From NCBI GenBank assembly GCA_031763025.1, contig JASSKH010000004.1:2046001-2110000 (forward strand): a DNA stretch of 64,000 nt. The letters run 5' to 3'. A program made the translations under genes and the position numbers. The notes beneath the pieces are model-generated. The model saw only the letters and a list, made by a program, of their open reading frames with translations. It was not told the origin of the DNA and did no database searches. This DNA comes from Macrocystis pyrifera. Lineage: Eukaryota; Sar; Phaeophyceae; Laminariales; Laminariaceae. Below are positions 11,625 through 23,540 of this stretch, piece after piece. The first letter of the stretch is position 1. The number at the start of each line of letters is the position of its first letter.

Positions 11625-14375
11625 TAGTAGTGCTACCAATTCAAACAATGAAATTCCAAACCTTTTGCTGCCTCCCTGCTTCGAAAAAACCAAATTAATC
11701 CAGAGTCCCAAACCTCAAATTCAATGCAAGTCTCTGAACTTTACTGTACTCGCGTAACTTTCAACAGTCACCCCAACACTCAACTGCCGCCGTAACTACC
11801 GGCCTTGGTCCTCGATATTCAAACGGGCATCAGTTCAAAACCTACGACACCCGCAGAACCGCCTCCCGGCTGTGTACACGTCGCCTTTTGAATTATGCAA
11901 ACTCGAAAAAATCCGAGATATCCGAGTCAATATAAGACCACCCGAATCTCTCCACGGTATAGCTGTTATCAACGCTATCTCTGTCTTCGTTGTAAACCGA
12001 TCACTAATAATACACATTGCATGCCACTGAAAAACAAGAAGTATACAACAATGCATAGGTACGCGCACGACAAGTAGTACCCCTCTTAGAGCTCCTCCCT
12101 ACGTACGTGACCGTACATTACGCGGTAAAATTAATAATAACAGTATCAATCATACACTGCATGACCGGGAGAGGGGATGGGGGGGGGGGGGGGGGCTATA
12201 CAAAACCATCCCGCTACTTGCAACTAGACCGGCCAACTATAAACAGCAGGCTTCCAACGGAAAAAAAAAGATATGCCCGAAAAGGCAGAAGAAAAAAAAC
12301 ATTATCCAGGATATTGTTGCTTCGCGGGCGGGCGGGGGGTGCGGTGGTATACATTCCAGTTTCGATACTACGTAAGCAAAATCACAACAAATTCATGGGT
12401 CTCGACCCCAAGCACGTACGTACGTCCGCGTGCATCATCTCCCCCCCCCCTGCTACGAAGCTGAGACGGATGCCTTCGCCGCGACCTTCGTTCCCCAATC
12501 TGATCTCCGGTCTCGGCTTAAGTCGTCTGGTCCGCCGAGATGATAGCCCTGTCGCTCCCGAAGGATTGAACTCAACGGAAGCATGGGGCAGTACCGTAGG
12601 GACACGTGAGAGCACCAATCACTCGTTTTCGCTGGTCCAGCATAGCGATGACAAAAATCGCTGTTGATTTTCGAGTACACAAGGATACAGCAGTAGTATG
12701 TAAAATATTTGTATTACTCTACACGTAGTATATATACTGCTGCTGTCCTTATTCCTCCCTACTCGAACCATCGTGCGAGCTCCTGCTTGCGGTTGATACC
12801 TTCTTCAAAAGCATTAAAACCAAGAAATAATGTACGTCGTACGGAATTTCCAGCCACGCGTAAATTACTAAATTTCACGATCCACGTATGTATGTGTTAC
12901 GCAAACAGATACATACGCTGAAATTCACAACTCGCCACCCATTTGATGTACATATACGCGTCGTAGATACCAGCCTAGCAGGTGCGCAAACTGAGAAGCT
13001 AGAATTCACAATTCGAGATCCATTTGCCACCACAGGAAAAACCCAAAAGAAATCAAACAATCACGAAGGTCTACGTATTATATGCGTATTACCATACCAG
13101 CATATTAATAGCCGGGTACCCAAATCGTGATGCTGAATTTCACAATTTCCCATCACCAACATAAAAATTCTGCTTCCAGTCTACTACCAGACCGAATAGA
13201 TACTTGTACGTGGTACAAACGACACGCTAGCATGTGGGGACAATCGTGCGTCGGGTCGTACACCGCTTGATCTTGTCATGACGGGCGGGAACTGAAGACG
13301 GAAGGGTGATACGAAGTCTCAATTGTAGCAAAGTACACTTTATTATTGTAGAATGCACGTTGATAGAGCACCGAGATCAAGGGGCCTCTCATCCCTCTTC
13401 CCCGTGACTCTGGAAAATGATCCTGATATATTTTCATGCATCGCATGCCGGAAAACAAACAACCCACCGCATGTTCCGTAGGACAATTTGCATCTGCATA
13501 ACTCATACCAATCAGGCAAATCAAAACGCATCATCAGATATTTGCGCGACTATGAACAACAAACGGCTATCCCTTAAACTACAACATATATAATACGGGT
13601 ATAAACGTTGAGACTGGGATGTTCTTCTAGTAGTCCACTACGCGCATTGCACCGAATAGTTTTCACGCATTCGGTTCACCAGTGGATCTGTCGATGTCTC
13701 CCCTCCTGGAGGCGTGAATTGACCAAGGTACTATCCGTACCCGGGATTCCTGTGGAGTGTACGACATCCATACCCGCACCGGCAACTCTGTCAGACATGT
13801 GTACGACGTTCATACTGTACCCGGAGCTTCTGTAGGTTATGTAAGCCCGTGTGTGCGACAATATTCGGAATTCCTGTGAATTCCGTAAAACTTGGAAACC
13901 CGTAACCGGAATCTACAAACCCTGCAAAACTTAATCTTGGCGAAATCCCTTGAAAAACTACAAGACAAGGCTTGGTGTGAAATTTCGATGAAAGCGTGCT
14001 ATTATTTGGCGGTGTGTGTAGGTGTCACATTGGTCTACAGAATACTAATGTTTTCGCACTCAACGGATTCGCTACGAACCTACTGCGTATTCAACAACGA
14101 GCGAACTGGCGTTACCTCTGCAGTTGTGATGTTCTTCCTGAAGGTGTTGCAGTGCGGTCAGCAGAAGTGCAGCGCTAGATCTGATGGTCGGGTTCGTGCC
14201 GCTCATGTCGTGATGCCCATGGAGTGACCACCAATCTACGGCAAATTTATCACCCTCGAGATCACACCCGGCTTTAGAGGAAGCGTTGTCCCGTCGCTGA
14301 CCCCGCGTGGGTGACACGAATTTTGTGCATCGGAATATTGTGGAGAACTCCTGTGCACACAGTGTTACTGAAGCA

Positions 14376-14455
14376 CAGTACGGTACAGAACAGTTCAGCA
14401 CAGTACAGAATTGTACAGTACAGTACATTACAGTATTGTACAGTACAGTACAACG
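14376..14455. repeat. Degenerate GTACA pentamer array
   Basis: About 80 bp of imperfect CAGTA/GTACA repeats, open in several frames as Tyr/Thr/Val/Gln-rich strings. A shorter version is in unit 3 (55127-55170), next to the end of the ~2-kb mobile element. Confidence 0.8.
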
Positions 14456-14548
14456 GAATATATTTGTGCATGTATGCAGATCAGCACCCCTAAGAAAAAT
14501 ATATTAACAGCACTAAGCAAAATATGTGAATATAACGCGGTCGACCTA

Positions 14549-14653
14549 TTACGGGGGTCCATAGTTAACAGGACCTATGGTATACATAAAAACCTATATA
14601 TTTACCTATTGTTACTAACAAAATTTGGTCCCGTTAACTACGGACCCCCATAA
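14549..14653 (+). mobile_element. Mariner-like MITE, copy 2
   Basis: TIRs TTACGGGGGTCCATAG and complement, flanked by TA. It lies about 180 bp upstream of copy A exon 2. The unit 3 counterpart (about 55240) lacks it. Confidence 0.85.
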
Positions 14654-14835
14654 TAGTACAAACTGCAGTTGGCTGTAGTAGCCGCGATCTACTACCCTGT
14701 GATCCACACGTCGTAAAAGGCCGTGTTATCTACGTATTGAGTATAATTATCTACTACATATATCTTCAGTGCACCCACCAAAAACAACAATCTAGTACGT
14801 AAGTGCAATATACGCGTTTCCTTCTGTCGTGCAAG

Positions 14836-15241
14836 GTGAACATCGCACTCGTTCTCGATGGGTCTGGCAGCATCAGCCCGGCCGAATTTGAGCTGGAGCA
14901 GGAATTCGCCCTGGACGTCGTCAACGCTTTCGCCAACAGAAACTTGTTCGACAACGGAGGAACCGCATCCTACGTGCAGTACTCAGACTATATAACCGCG
15001 TACCCTACGTTCGACACCGCCCAAAAATTTAAAGACTTTTCCGATGCCAACGTCCAGTCCGCGGGAGGCAAGATCACGTCCATCGGCATCAATGAAGGCG
15101 CCCGGCTCTTAGGCCTTAACCCTGCAAGCGCATCGTTCATGATCGTGATCACCGACGGCCAAAGCGGCAACCTAGCTGCCACCAGAGCAGCAGCAGACGC
15201 CGCCAGGGCTGAAAACATTACAGTGTTTGCTGTTGGAGTAG
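14836..15241 (+). CDS. Copy A exon 2 (vWA core)
   Basis: 135 codons plus one base. It begins after a TGCAAG acceptor with VNIALVLDGSGS (MIDAS DxSxS), continues through GGKITSIG (candidate MIDAS Thr) and MIVITDGQSG (MIDAS Asp), and ends at G|GTGAGT. It is about 73% identical in protein to copy C exon 2; differences cluster around the DYITAYPTF stretch and after TDGQS, next to the metal site. Confidence 0.85.
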
Positions 15242-15578
15242 GTGAGTGAGTGGCATCTCATGGATAGACGTAGCTATGTGAATGCATTTGACGCACGGAG
15301 TTGTCGTGATCCTTTTTTCCACCGACGCGTAGCAAGTCACGACTTCGTTAAGCATTGCGCTTAGTAACCGGGCAAGTCAAGTTGTCAACTTGAACAGCAC
15401 ATATCGCAGAAGTATCGACATTTCTATATAAGAAGAAAGGGAAACAATTAACTCGTTCATACTCCTCCCCAAACATCGCGAAAGCACACAGAAGCGACAT
15501 AACATATGTTTTCCTGTACATCCAACATACCAACTATCTTCGATGCCTCGAATAAATCTCTTTCATCTCCCTCTGCAG

Positions 15579-15665
15579 GCACTGCAACTGGGGCGGCTGA
15601 ACTTGCAGCGATCGGAGGCGAAGACGCCAACGTTTTTGAAGTCGCCGAATTCGATCTGCTCGACG
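15579..15665 (+). CDS. Copy A exon 3 (vWA C-terminal part)
   Basis: 87 bases, phase 1 to phase 1, after a CTCTGCAG acceptor and before GTAAGC. It encodes AAELAAIGGEDANVF followed by EVAEFDLLD, the end of a vWA fold. Same length as copy C exon 3. Confidence 0.85.
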
Positions 15666-17707
15666 GTAAGCCGACCAAAAGGCAACTAGCAGTAGTGTTG
15701 AACAAAGCAGTCAAGTATCTACTTTCGATTGTACGTCTTGGATGGAATATACCGTACTACACGCGAACAATGTAGGGGAAGACTACAGCATAGACTAGAG
15801 TACAGGAGGGGCACTACCTACTGCCGTGCATAGTTTAAGTCCCTTCACTCGCACGTGTGGTGTCAATGATATTCAAGCGGGTGTCTATGTCTTTGACGTA
15901 TTTGTTGAACGACACCTGGCGATGAGCTTCCTACGTGATTTTTCTGTACACACGCGCGAGTTTGACCGCTTGGCGCAAATGGTGTGGCTATACTGCGCGT
16001 GCACAGCTTCTGCGAATTCTCTTAGCCGCGCTTTGGACGAGCGTTCACCCACGAGGGTTGTGGACTTGTGATGCCACAACGTTACAGTACGTACGTGGTG
16101 TATGTGGTGTGAGTTTCAGCCGCAATTTCGTGGGTTTTGGAATACCGCAGTTTACGGTACGCACTTGCTGCACGTGGTGCGAGGTTCAGCCACAATGTCA
16201 AGGGGTAGCTTTGGGGATGAAGGTATTGATCCTGACATAAAAATATCGCCCCGAATCGAACAGTTTTCCAACCCTCGACTCGAATACTGTGGAGTTTTCA
16301 ATGCGAACTTTTCGACATTCGGATGGCTCGGCTCACTGTGGCAGGTGTTGTCTTGCAAGCGGTATATATGCTCGATATATGTATACACAAGAATACTGCG
16401 CAGTTCTCCAAGCAATATACGACCAGGCATGCTAAGGTGCTACTTGACCTTAATTTTCTCATTTTGTTTGAAATCATTCCCACTGCCTGGCCTGATCACG
16501 CAGCGGCCGTCCTAGCAGGAAAGCGAAACCACACACCCGGATATTCATAAACGTCTCCTGATTATCCTGATGTGCGCATCTCACTTGTCGAAGCCCGCTA
16601 GGCTGTTAGGGTATCGTGTTGGTACTCTCTTGGCAGGTGGTAGCTCGGTCTTGCGCTGGTGATCAAAGTGGCTAAACTGCCCGGCTGCTGCTCTCGAGGT
16701 GCAACGTTAGGATTGGCGTTTATAATTTCGGAGGTGTAGTCTAGAATGGCAAACATTTAAAGGACCGAAGGAGATACGTTAGTGGGAGACACGAGATAAT
16801 GACATGAGCACGTTCCCATTGGCGCTATTGCCAGATACACCAAACGGGATGTCCGTACCGAACCACCCTCAGTTACGCCGATGATCTACCAAACGTCCAC
16901 TATTCGTTGCGTTGTCCAGGCGACTCGCAATACTGAGCAGACACTACAGTCGTCTACCCACCTGGTTGTCGCACCGCATTGTTCGTACCTGTATATAGCG
17001 CATCGGCCAGACTCGAATGTTGTTGTACTGTAGTCACTGTTGCACAAGTATCATCTCAACAGGGTTTGGTTGTCCATTTCTATAAACGTTGGTCTCGGCT
17101 GTGGTCCGTCCGTCGAAGGGTGGATTCTGCGCTATGTGTGGTTCGTCATATGTTAGGATCCATTATTCATTGTGGCGTCGTTACGTCAGACACGTCGCCA
17201 GCTCTAAGCTACTGTTTTCATCCGGTGCATAAAATATAATTGCCCGACTGCACTTCGCGTTATCGTCAAATACCACCAGTCGTAGGGAGTAAACGTTTCT
17301 ATCTACCGTGTACATAGCGACGGGGACGTCATTTTTTCGCCCGAGTAGTGTTAGAATTGAGTCATACGGCTATACGTACCAGAGGGGGGGGGGGGGGTTG
17401 CAAGGAAGCGTGGACGTCATCACCCACCGTATGCCTACAGCCATTAATCGCAAAACATGCGCTTCTAGGATAGCTACAACTACCATTACGTATACGCGTC
17501 TCCTACTGCACATCATGAGAACATGCATTCATATTAAGTTTGTGAAAAAGATACAAGTGGAGCTACAAAGCATCAACTCAACATAGCGACGAAGTACTGT
17601 ATACTCAAATATACTTGGATCAAGATCGAAGGCAATTCCGTATTCAACATCCCAGAAAATTCCCTCCTCATCTTGCCCGTAAAACTCCCATCCTACGCGA
17701 TTTCCAG
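15666..17707 (+). other. Copy A intron 3 (2.0 kb)
   Basis: Collinear with the 1.9 kb intron of copy C. A G run lies near 17382-17397. Open frames are short and poorly conserved between copies. The last ~20 bases before exon 4 are where near-identity with copy C begins. Confidence 0.6.
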
Positions 17708-18282
17708 CGGCAATGGCAAACATCCTCTCGTCAAGCGGAGGCGTCGTCATACCGTGCCCGTCAACGGGTGCCATGGTGACCATCGATTTCAGCGTGCCGA
17801 TCGACTCTACCTCCTCGGGATCCATCTCCGGAAGCACCGTCACCTTTTCCGCGGTCGACCTGGAATCGACCCCCACGAACTTCGATATCATACTAGACGT
17901 GTGCAGCGAGGTTCCCGGTGGCAGCGTAATCGTATCTGCGGACTACACCGACGACCAGGGCAACACTCCCGACCTATCCTTTCTGACCGGCTTGGTGGTC
18001 GGCAACGATTTCTGTCCCGCTCCGACTCCAGCTCCCACAACGGCCCCCACTCCGGTCCCTACTCCCAGCCCGACCAAGAAGAACAGAAAGCACCCCAAAC
18101 CGTCTCCCACCCCGGCCCCTACTCCCGCCCCGACCAAGAACGACAGAAAGCGCCCCAAACGTGGCAACCGCCTCAAGAAAGGAAAGGCTAAGCACTCCAC
18201 GTACCTTGGCTGCTACGTAGACGACTCGCGCCACACACCTCTGAATGGTCCCATGACCAGTTCGCGCCATATGACGACGCAG
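17708..18282 (+). CDS. Copy A exon 4 (beta region, linker, start of WSC)
   Basis: 575 bases between a TTTCCAG acceptor and a CAG|GTGAGA donor. It encodes a ~100-residue beta-rich region with three Cys, a linker of PTPAPT/PTPSPT and KKNRK/KNDRKRPK motifs, and the WSC start (STYLGCYVDDSRH). The linker has a 20-residue duplication absent from copy B. Longer frames on either strand here are shadows. Confidence 0.9.
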
Positions 18283-18483
18283 GTGAGAAAACAACTCTTC
18301 TTTGCATTATCCATTTGGACGCTCGTGACAGTATGTAGTCAGTGGCGCGTCGAGATGCTCGTGAGCACGAAACGAACGCAATCTAATCAAGTACGGATAA
18401 GCAAATGAAAAACAAAACAAAAATGACAGGTGCAACAACAAAGTGACGTTATTGCGCCTCTTGCCCACCCATCTGTCACACAG

Positions 18484-18544
18484 ATGTGCGCCGACAGCTG
18501 CAATTCCTCGGGATGGGAGTACTTCGCTACGGCATACGGTTCAG
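18484..18544 (+). CDS. Copy A exon 5 (WSC middle)
   Basis: 61 bases encoding MCADSCNSSGWEYFATAYGS plus one base. The CACACAG acceptor and GTGCAT donor are shared with copy C. Confidence 0.85.
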
Positions 18545-18931
18545 GTGCATTCAAATTAGCAGTAAATTGCTGCCTCGCAGTCAGTCGTGAATCCGAATCC
18601 ACGTATTGCTTCAAAATAGTAGGAAATTCCTTCGGTAGCTGATTGAAAATGTGACAAGCTGCATTTGTCGACACACAACTAAACATTGTGTAGGGTGAGC
18701 TCAGACCTCCTTGGAATGAGACGTGCGAGAAAAAGGCCAGAGTAGGCTGAGCTCTGCCGTAAACCATTTTCCGCGTGATGCATCAACAAGAGGAACATTT
18801 GTCGAATCACAGCAACCGACGCCACATCAAAGTGACCGACTATGTTCTAACGTGGTTTGCCTAATCCGTTACTTTATGACCCAAACAACTGCTGCTACGA
18901 TGACGTCTTTTTAAATTGACCTTACATCCAG

Positions 18932-19068
18932 AATGCCACTGCGGTAGCTCCAAGCCTACTAAGAAGGGAGGCGTGTGCGACTACGAGTGCGCTGGAAACC
19001 GTTCCAGGGCATGCGGGGGCGTCGGCTGCATGAGCATCTACCAATCCAACAAACGCAGGGGCCACTGA
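18932..19068 (+). CDS. Copy A exon 6 (WSC end and stop)
   Basis: 137 bases after a CATCCAG acceptor. It restores Glu across the splice, then encodes ECHCGSSKPT, VCDYECAG and RACGGVGCMSIYQ, then TGA. It completes a standard Cys-rich WSC pattern. Confidence 0.9.
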
Positions 19069-22000
19069 AAATCCGGTGCATTTCGTCAGTCAACACTCGA
19101 CACTGCCGTAACCGTATGGCCCGTTTTGGTTTATTATTATGTCGAAATGGACGGTGGTCGCTATTGTGCGATTGGCCACGAGCACTATCGGCAGCAAGAA
19201 AGTGCATATCCGTGTTTGAACGATTTGTGGGCAGAGTCTCTTAGGCTACCATTGGTCGTCTAACGCCCAAAAGGCGTCGACGGGCAGGAAGTCTACCTCT
19301 GTGGTTAGATGGCGTAGACAATGTGTTTCTAGGTCACACCAATCAGACGAAATATGCAATAACCCGCAAGGGTGTAGAATCTATTGGCGTCTTCCCATTT
19401 GAACGGTATCAAGATACCGAGGTAGATGTCTACTGCTTCGAGATTCAGGCAGGGTTTGCAGCCGCACTATATTATTCTAGTAGATTCTACACATCATATA
19501 CCAGGTTTATCCGCTTCCACCCGCCTCAAGACGAGAGCCGTCTGCGGCAAGTACAGTCGACAGCTCGTGGGGCTTGTTTAGAATGTTTACCATCACGGTT
19601 GTATAAGGCGTGGGCGTATATTTCGTATAAGTAGGAAGAAAAGCGGCACGGGAGGGGGCATGATGTGAAAAAAGGGCAATATGCGCTGCAGAGCAGAGCA
19701 AGCGCCTTGTGTTTGTTCGAAGTAAGCATCCGAAGATACCGCAAGCTGGATAAAATCCAAAACAACACTGGTTCGTTTAATTAAACAAGGCCTAACACAT
19801 TCTGGAGACGTCGCCGCTCGGTGTTCGTTTCAGATGATAAGACAGGTCAAGGGTGTCATGGTTTGGAGTGCAGGACAATGTTGTTCTCACATTACCTCAT
19901 CGCCACAATACAATGCATTGTGTGGCCACAGGACAAGCTCCAATAACTCTGGAGGGGAGGAATACCTCGGTAGAAATATAGCTGAATAAGACACTGTCGC
20001 GTTCTAGGTTTGTAGCTACATGATTGTGTTCGGGCATGCACTGTTAGCTACCAGGTAGGAAGCAAGCGTGGTGTTCCCAACTATCTATATATATGCAACT
20101 TGCCTCACGATAGCACGTCGTACGCATCGGGAAGGCTGTGAGAAATTGAACGCTCGAAAGGCAGGTGTCCGCATTGAGAGAACTGGCTATTACGGGGGTC
20201 CATAGTTAACAGGAACTATGGCAGACATAAAAACCTATATATTCAGGCATTTTTACTAACAATATTTGGTCCTGTTTACTATGGTCCCTCGTAACAGCGG
20301 GTGACTGCGGTGCTGCCGAAGTAGGTTAAAGCATTCAAGCAAATCGATATATGGGTATAGTTTGTTGGCCGAGTGTGGTCCTCCACGGCCGCTGTATCAC
20401 GCGTGCTAGAAATATGCTTCGTACCGACAAAGCAGGCGAGATACAGCAGGGATTAGAGGGAATCGGCGTTATCCAGGCAAAAGCAATTGAATTTAACAAC
20501 GGGTTCAACAAACGCGATAGTATCCAAGAAAATCATACGTTACTACTGTAGTAGGATGAGTCATGTGTCCTCCTCGCTCCCTGTGTAGCCTTTAACAAGA
20601 AAACAATGGAAACGTGTGTGACAACGATACAAGTTACGACAAATGCTCATAAAACTCGCTTGAGGTACATGGGTACACATTTGACCAAATTGTTTGGTTT
20701 TTTGGGGGGTCTCCCGATTGTAGCGGAAAGAATCAAGACAAACATTTGCCCGCTGTAATTTTGGGCGGTGCCCCGAGTGGAGTTTACATTAATTTTCTAA
20801 TCTTTGGTATTCCTATTCCGCTTCAGTGATGGCATCCTTTGTAGAAAATGTTACCATAACGAATCCGTATGATGGTATTAATGACATCTCACTCGCTCAG
20901 AATTCAAAATTCTTTACAAAAAATTCAAAATGAAACATGTTTCAGAGACATCAAAGACGGACATCTTATATCAATAAGCAAGTTGTAATGTGAGTCTTAT
21001 GCTATTGATAGGCTACGTACACGGCAATAATGTTTTTGTGTCTCCGTAAACTTCCACGTTTGATGTACACTTTGCACAAATCAAGTGGTATGGTAACGTG
21101 ACTGTTGTGAATAAACCATACGACGATCTTGCGGTTTGTGTTTCGGGTCAATTACATATTTTGAATGGAGGTGTCTTTTTTGCCCGTATCACAAACAACA
21201 ATTTTCGAGGCACCATCACAGCTATCTTTTGTATCTCAAAACAAATGGTATCATGAATCGTTAGCCTATCCTTGCGTTTGTGCGGGAAAAAAAAAAAACA
21301 GATTATTATGCCCTTCATGTTGTTTGTTGAGTGTGTGGGACTTGTTACCATGAAATTGACCATTTGAAATCGTCGCCAAATATGTTGGTTAAAGGATACC
21401 ACAAAATAAAACGGAAAACATGAAACAAGCGAGTTTCCACTTTTGTTTAGAACGTCATCATTATTGAGAAAATAAACGGTGGGTGAATCTTCCTCTCCGT
21501 TTTTCAGTAATTGGCAGATCTTACGATAGCATCCTCAAACATATGCCCCTGCGTGGAGTTGGGATGTTGCACCTGAACGCGTCGGCAAGCTTCAGCACTT
21601 AGACCATAACCTGTACCAGGGTCATTACTCCTGCGATTAAATCATCTGTCAACAGATTGTCTAGGTCGATGGAGTGAGGCCGTTAGGAACCAAAATAATT
21701 TGCGATGTTTTCGACGTGATTTCACGTGCATTATACGTAGAATCCAACCGAACAGGGTTCGCTCAGAGTGATTACGTGTCTTTGGTGAGAGGTACCTCAA
21801 CCCAAGCTTCTTTGCTGCAGGGGAGTCGTTTAAAGTTCGACGATGTTGTCACTTTTGGACAAGAATACCTGGACAAGATTTCCAGAAATATATCGACGTT
21901 TCATCGTCAGAACTGTTTCCTTTTTGCGACGTTGTGCCCAAAACTGATTCTGGAAAAACTTAGGTGTATCGACATTTTTTGTACTATCCTGCAGAAAATG

Positions 22001-22556
22001 CAAACATGGTCGGGTTACTCTCGCAAAATTGCTGGTGGGATTTCGGAAAAAGTGGGAACGATTCACCGGTTTCCTGGGTCAAACACGCCTGTGAATGTGT
22101 TGAAACCTCCACTTCCTTAATATTATATCAGTTTTCCATTACAAATTGCTAAAGTCCCATAGGCCAACTCCCCCGGGAACCTATATGTCCCAATGTGCAG
22201 CGATGTTCTGTTCGTCTAGAGGATATGTGTGGGGACGAGGCAGCGCCAGCGATCGAAGGCCTCAAGTGTGTGATTGTTTGTTTTGCGGAGACCAACGATT
22301 TTATCGCACGCACATAGCATCATATTTTGTTTTTACGAACCGGACCCTCGAACAGCCCTGTAGTCCAATCAATCATTTATAATATGTATATGTCGATGTA
22401 AAAAATGTTGTTTTCGCGTTTATCGGCTAAATATAGTTTGCGGACCGCCGGTCTTCCCTCGTGATCTCGGCTGCGGGGCTCGAAGGGGTCGCGCTTGTGC
22501 ACTACATCCAAGTCTCGGCTCTTGTCGAATTCCTTCGCGTGTGATCGGGGCGTTCA
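19069..22556. other. 3' flank of copy A, non-coding
   Basis: About 3.5 kb downstream of the stop, nearly identical to 60017-63500 and more distantly like 34865-39850. It contains one MITE (20190-20294) that is also present in unit 3. Open frames such as 21674-22120 differ by indels between the near-identical copies and are not maintained, so I do not call them genes. Confidence 0.6.
20190..20294 (+). mobile_element. Mariner-like MITE, copy 3
   Basis: TIR-bounded ~105-bp element, with TA on the left and a mutated CA on the right. It is at the same place as copy 9 (61138-61242), so it was inserted before the duplication of this block. Confidence 0.8.
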
Positions 22557-23540
22557 AACGCTCGATGACCTCGCTCTTTACACGGGATCGTTTCTTGCCG
22601 CCCCATAGCCGAGCAGGTCCATGGAACGCAATACAGCTGGTGGTGGTGGTTTTGAAGAGGGTACAAATCGTGGGAAATATCTTCGATCCAACAACAGCAC
22701 AAGTTCATAGCCGTCGCGTTTGCCGAATCCGATGTCACCCTTGTACTAATCGAATAGAATAATGACGAAACCGTCCCACAGTTTATCCAAGTATTGGAGT
22801 TCGCCCTCGAAAACGTGGATGCAGCTTAAAGGGGTCAATCAACGTCAAACGTTTACTTATTCACTCAGATAAAACGGCCGTCTTGTAGTATTTCTTGGAA
22901 ATATAATCGTGCTTGCCAGAATTTGCAAGGAGGTAAGCCATGCCACTCGCACGCAGCTTAGAAGCTGGGTGCAACTTACACGCAAGAAAGAGCGCGCCAT
23001 GTCGTGCTTGCTTGCTGTTTACAACTGCCTGCGAGCCGGCATGAAATTGTCCGAAATTGCACAGACATTCCAAAAGTTGAATGCTAAATACACAACGGAC
23101 GCCACTTCGACCACCCCCGGCCATTAATGCTAACCCCAACGAAAGGGGTCTGCCTGGTATCTGTGCTTGGAAATGCTCGACATGGCTGTGCGATGAAAAA
23201 TATTCTAGATCGCTGTGTTCAGCTAGCCTTTACGGCTGGAAAGCCTCTAGGTTGCTGGGTTTGGAAATACCATATAATCGGTCTCTGTGCTTGAAAGCCT
23301 CTAGGCCGCTTGCTTGAAAAAACTGGCAGTCGTGTACTACTCCATAAAGCAAGGACATGCGTGCCGGCAGGTTTGCAGAAATTGTCACTAGAAATCAGTT
23401 TCTTGTTACGTACATCTGTCACGGCGAAACACCAGTGACGAAAAATATCCATCCCCGCGTTTTCCATTGTATCCATTCCAAACTCATTAAAAATACAAAC
23501 CAGCAACAACGTACAAAAATTGCGAAGACAAACACTAGAC
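22557..23540. repeat. Segment present in units 1 and 3 but absent from unit 2
   Basis: Units 1 and 3 share about 980 bp here (63505 onward in unit 3), where unit 2 passes directly from about 39866 to the block at 39930. It is either an insertion shared by units 1 and 3 or a deletion in unit 2. It contains the decayed coding-like frame described separately. Confidence 0.5.
22698..22881 (+). pseudogene. Decayed coding-like frame of unknown family, unit 1 copy
   Basis: In unit 3 the same stretch reads open (63640-63829), with an amphipathic, helical-looking sequence containing VPQFIQVLEFALENV and VKRLLIHSDKT. Here a TAG replaces the Tyr codon in the LIEY motif, and one base is missing after ENVDAA, so the frame is broken twice. 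Both copies have further stops downstream. No protein family was recognised; it may be a remnant of a gene or an element. Confidence 0.35.

Larger units (their letters stand above)
9082..14835 (+). other. Copy A intron 1 (5.75 kb)
   Basis: A long intron between exon 1 and the vWA exon, collinear with the 7.7 kb intron of copy C. It holds a SINE-like fragment (10889-11090), two MITEs (11521-11624, 14549-14653), G runs (17 G at 12179-12195), AT microsatellites near 10340, and a GTACA-type repeat (14376-14455). The open frame at 12107-12667 shows no family signature and is broken in the unit 3 equivalent. No additional exon was recognised. Confidence 0.6.
8900..19068 (+). pseudogene. vWA-WSC secreted protein gene, copy A (six exons, start codon out of frame)
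   Basis: Same exon plan as the intact copy C. Exons: 8900-9081, 14836-15241, 15579-15665, 17708-18282, 18484-18544, 18932-19068. Introns are GT-AG with phases 0, 1, 1, 0, 1; introns 2 and 4 (337 and 201 bp) have the same lengths as in copy C. Exons 2-6 are fully open and encode a vWA domain with DGSGS and TDG MIDAS residues, a beta-rich region, a Pro/Thr/Lys/Arg linker and a Cys-rich WSC domain. The defect is at the start. Relative to copy C there are two extra bases after the ATGGCGATG repeats, so the ATGs at 8900-8914 lead to a stop within about 11 codons. The frame encoding the signal peptide has no ATG before an upstream stop at 8875. The next in-frame ATG (8998) would skip the signal peptide. 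It is either a recent pseudogene, a copy using an unseen upstream exon, or a sequencing error. Confidence 0.8.
17685..23057. repeat. Near-identical duplicated block, left member
   Basis: From about 17685 this block matches 58162 to the window end with only scattered changes. Sequence immediately upstream is clearly more diverged. Coordinates differ by 40477 before and 40948 after about 18740; the 471-base jump equals one 466-bp LTR plus its 5-bp target duplication in copy C. Confidence 0.85.

Noticed and set aside
12107-12667. 186-codon frame in intron 1 of copy A
   Set aside because: Spans a G run, has no recognisable family, and its frame is lost in the unit 2 and unit 3 equivalents.
17673-18191. 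172-codon plus-strand open frame overlapping exon 4, also at 58063-58419
   Set aside because: Out of frame with the well-supported exon 4; a shadow rich in Arg/His/Pro.
17943-18294. Gly/Val-rich minus-strand frames opposite the linker (also at 33462-33753 and 58420-58771)
   Set aside because: Direct complement of the Pro/Thr linker codons; shadows in all three copies.
21674-22120. 148-codon frame in the 3' flank (96 codons at 62613)
   Set aside because: A one-base indel between near-identical copies changes its end, and the diverged unit 2 copy does not preserve the frame.
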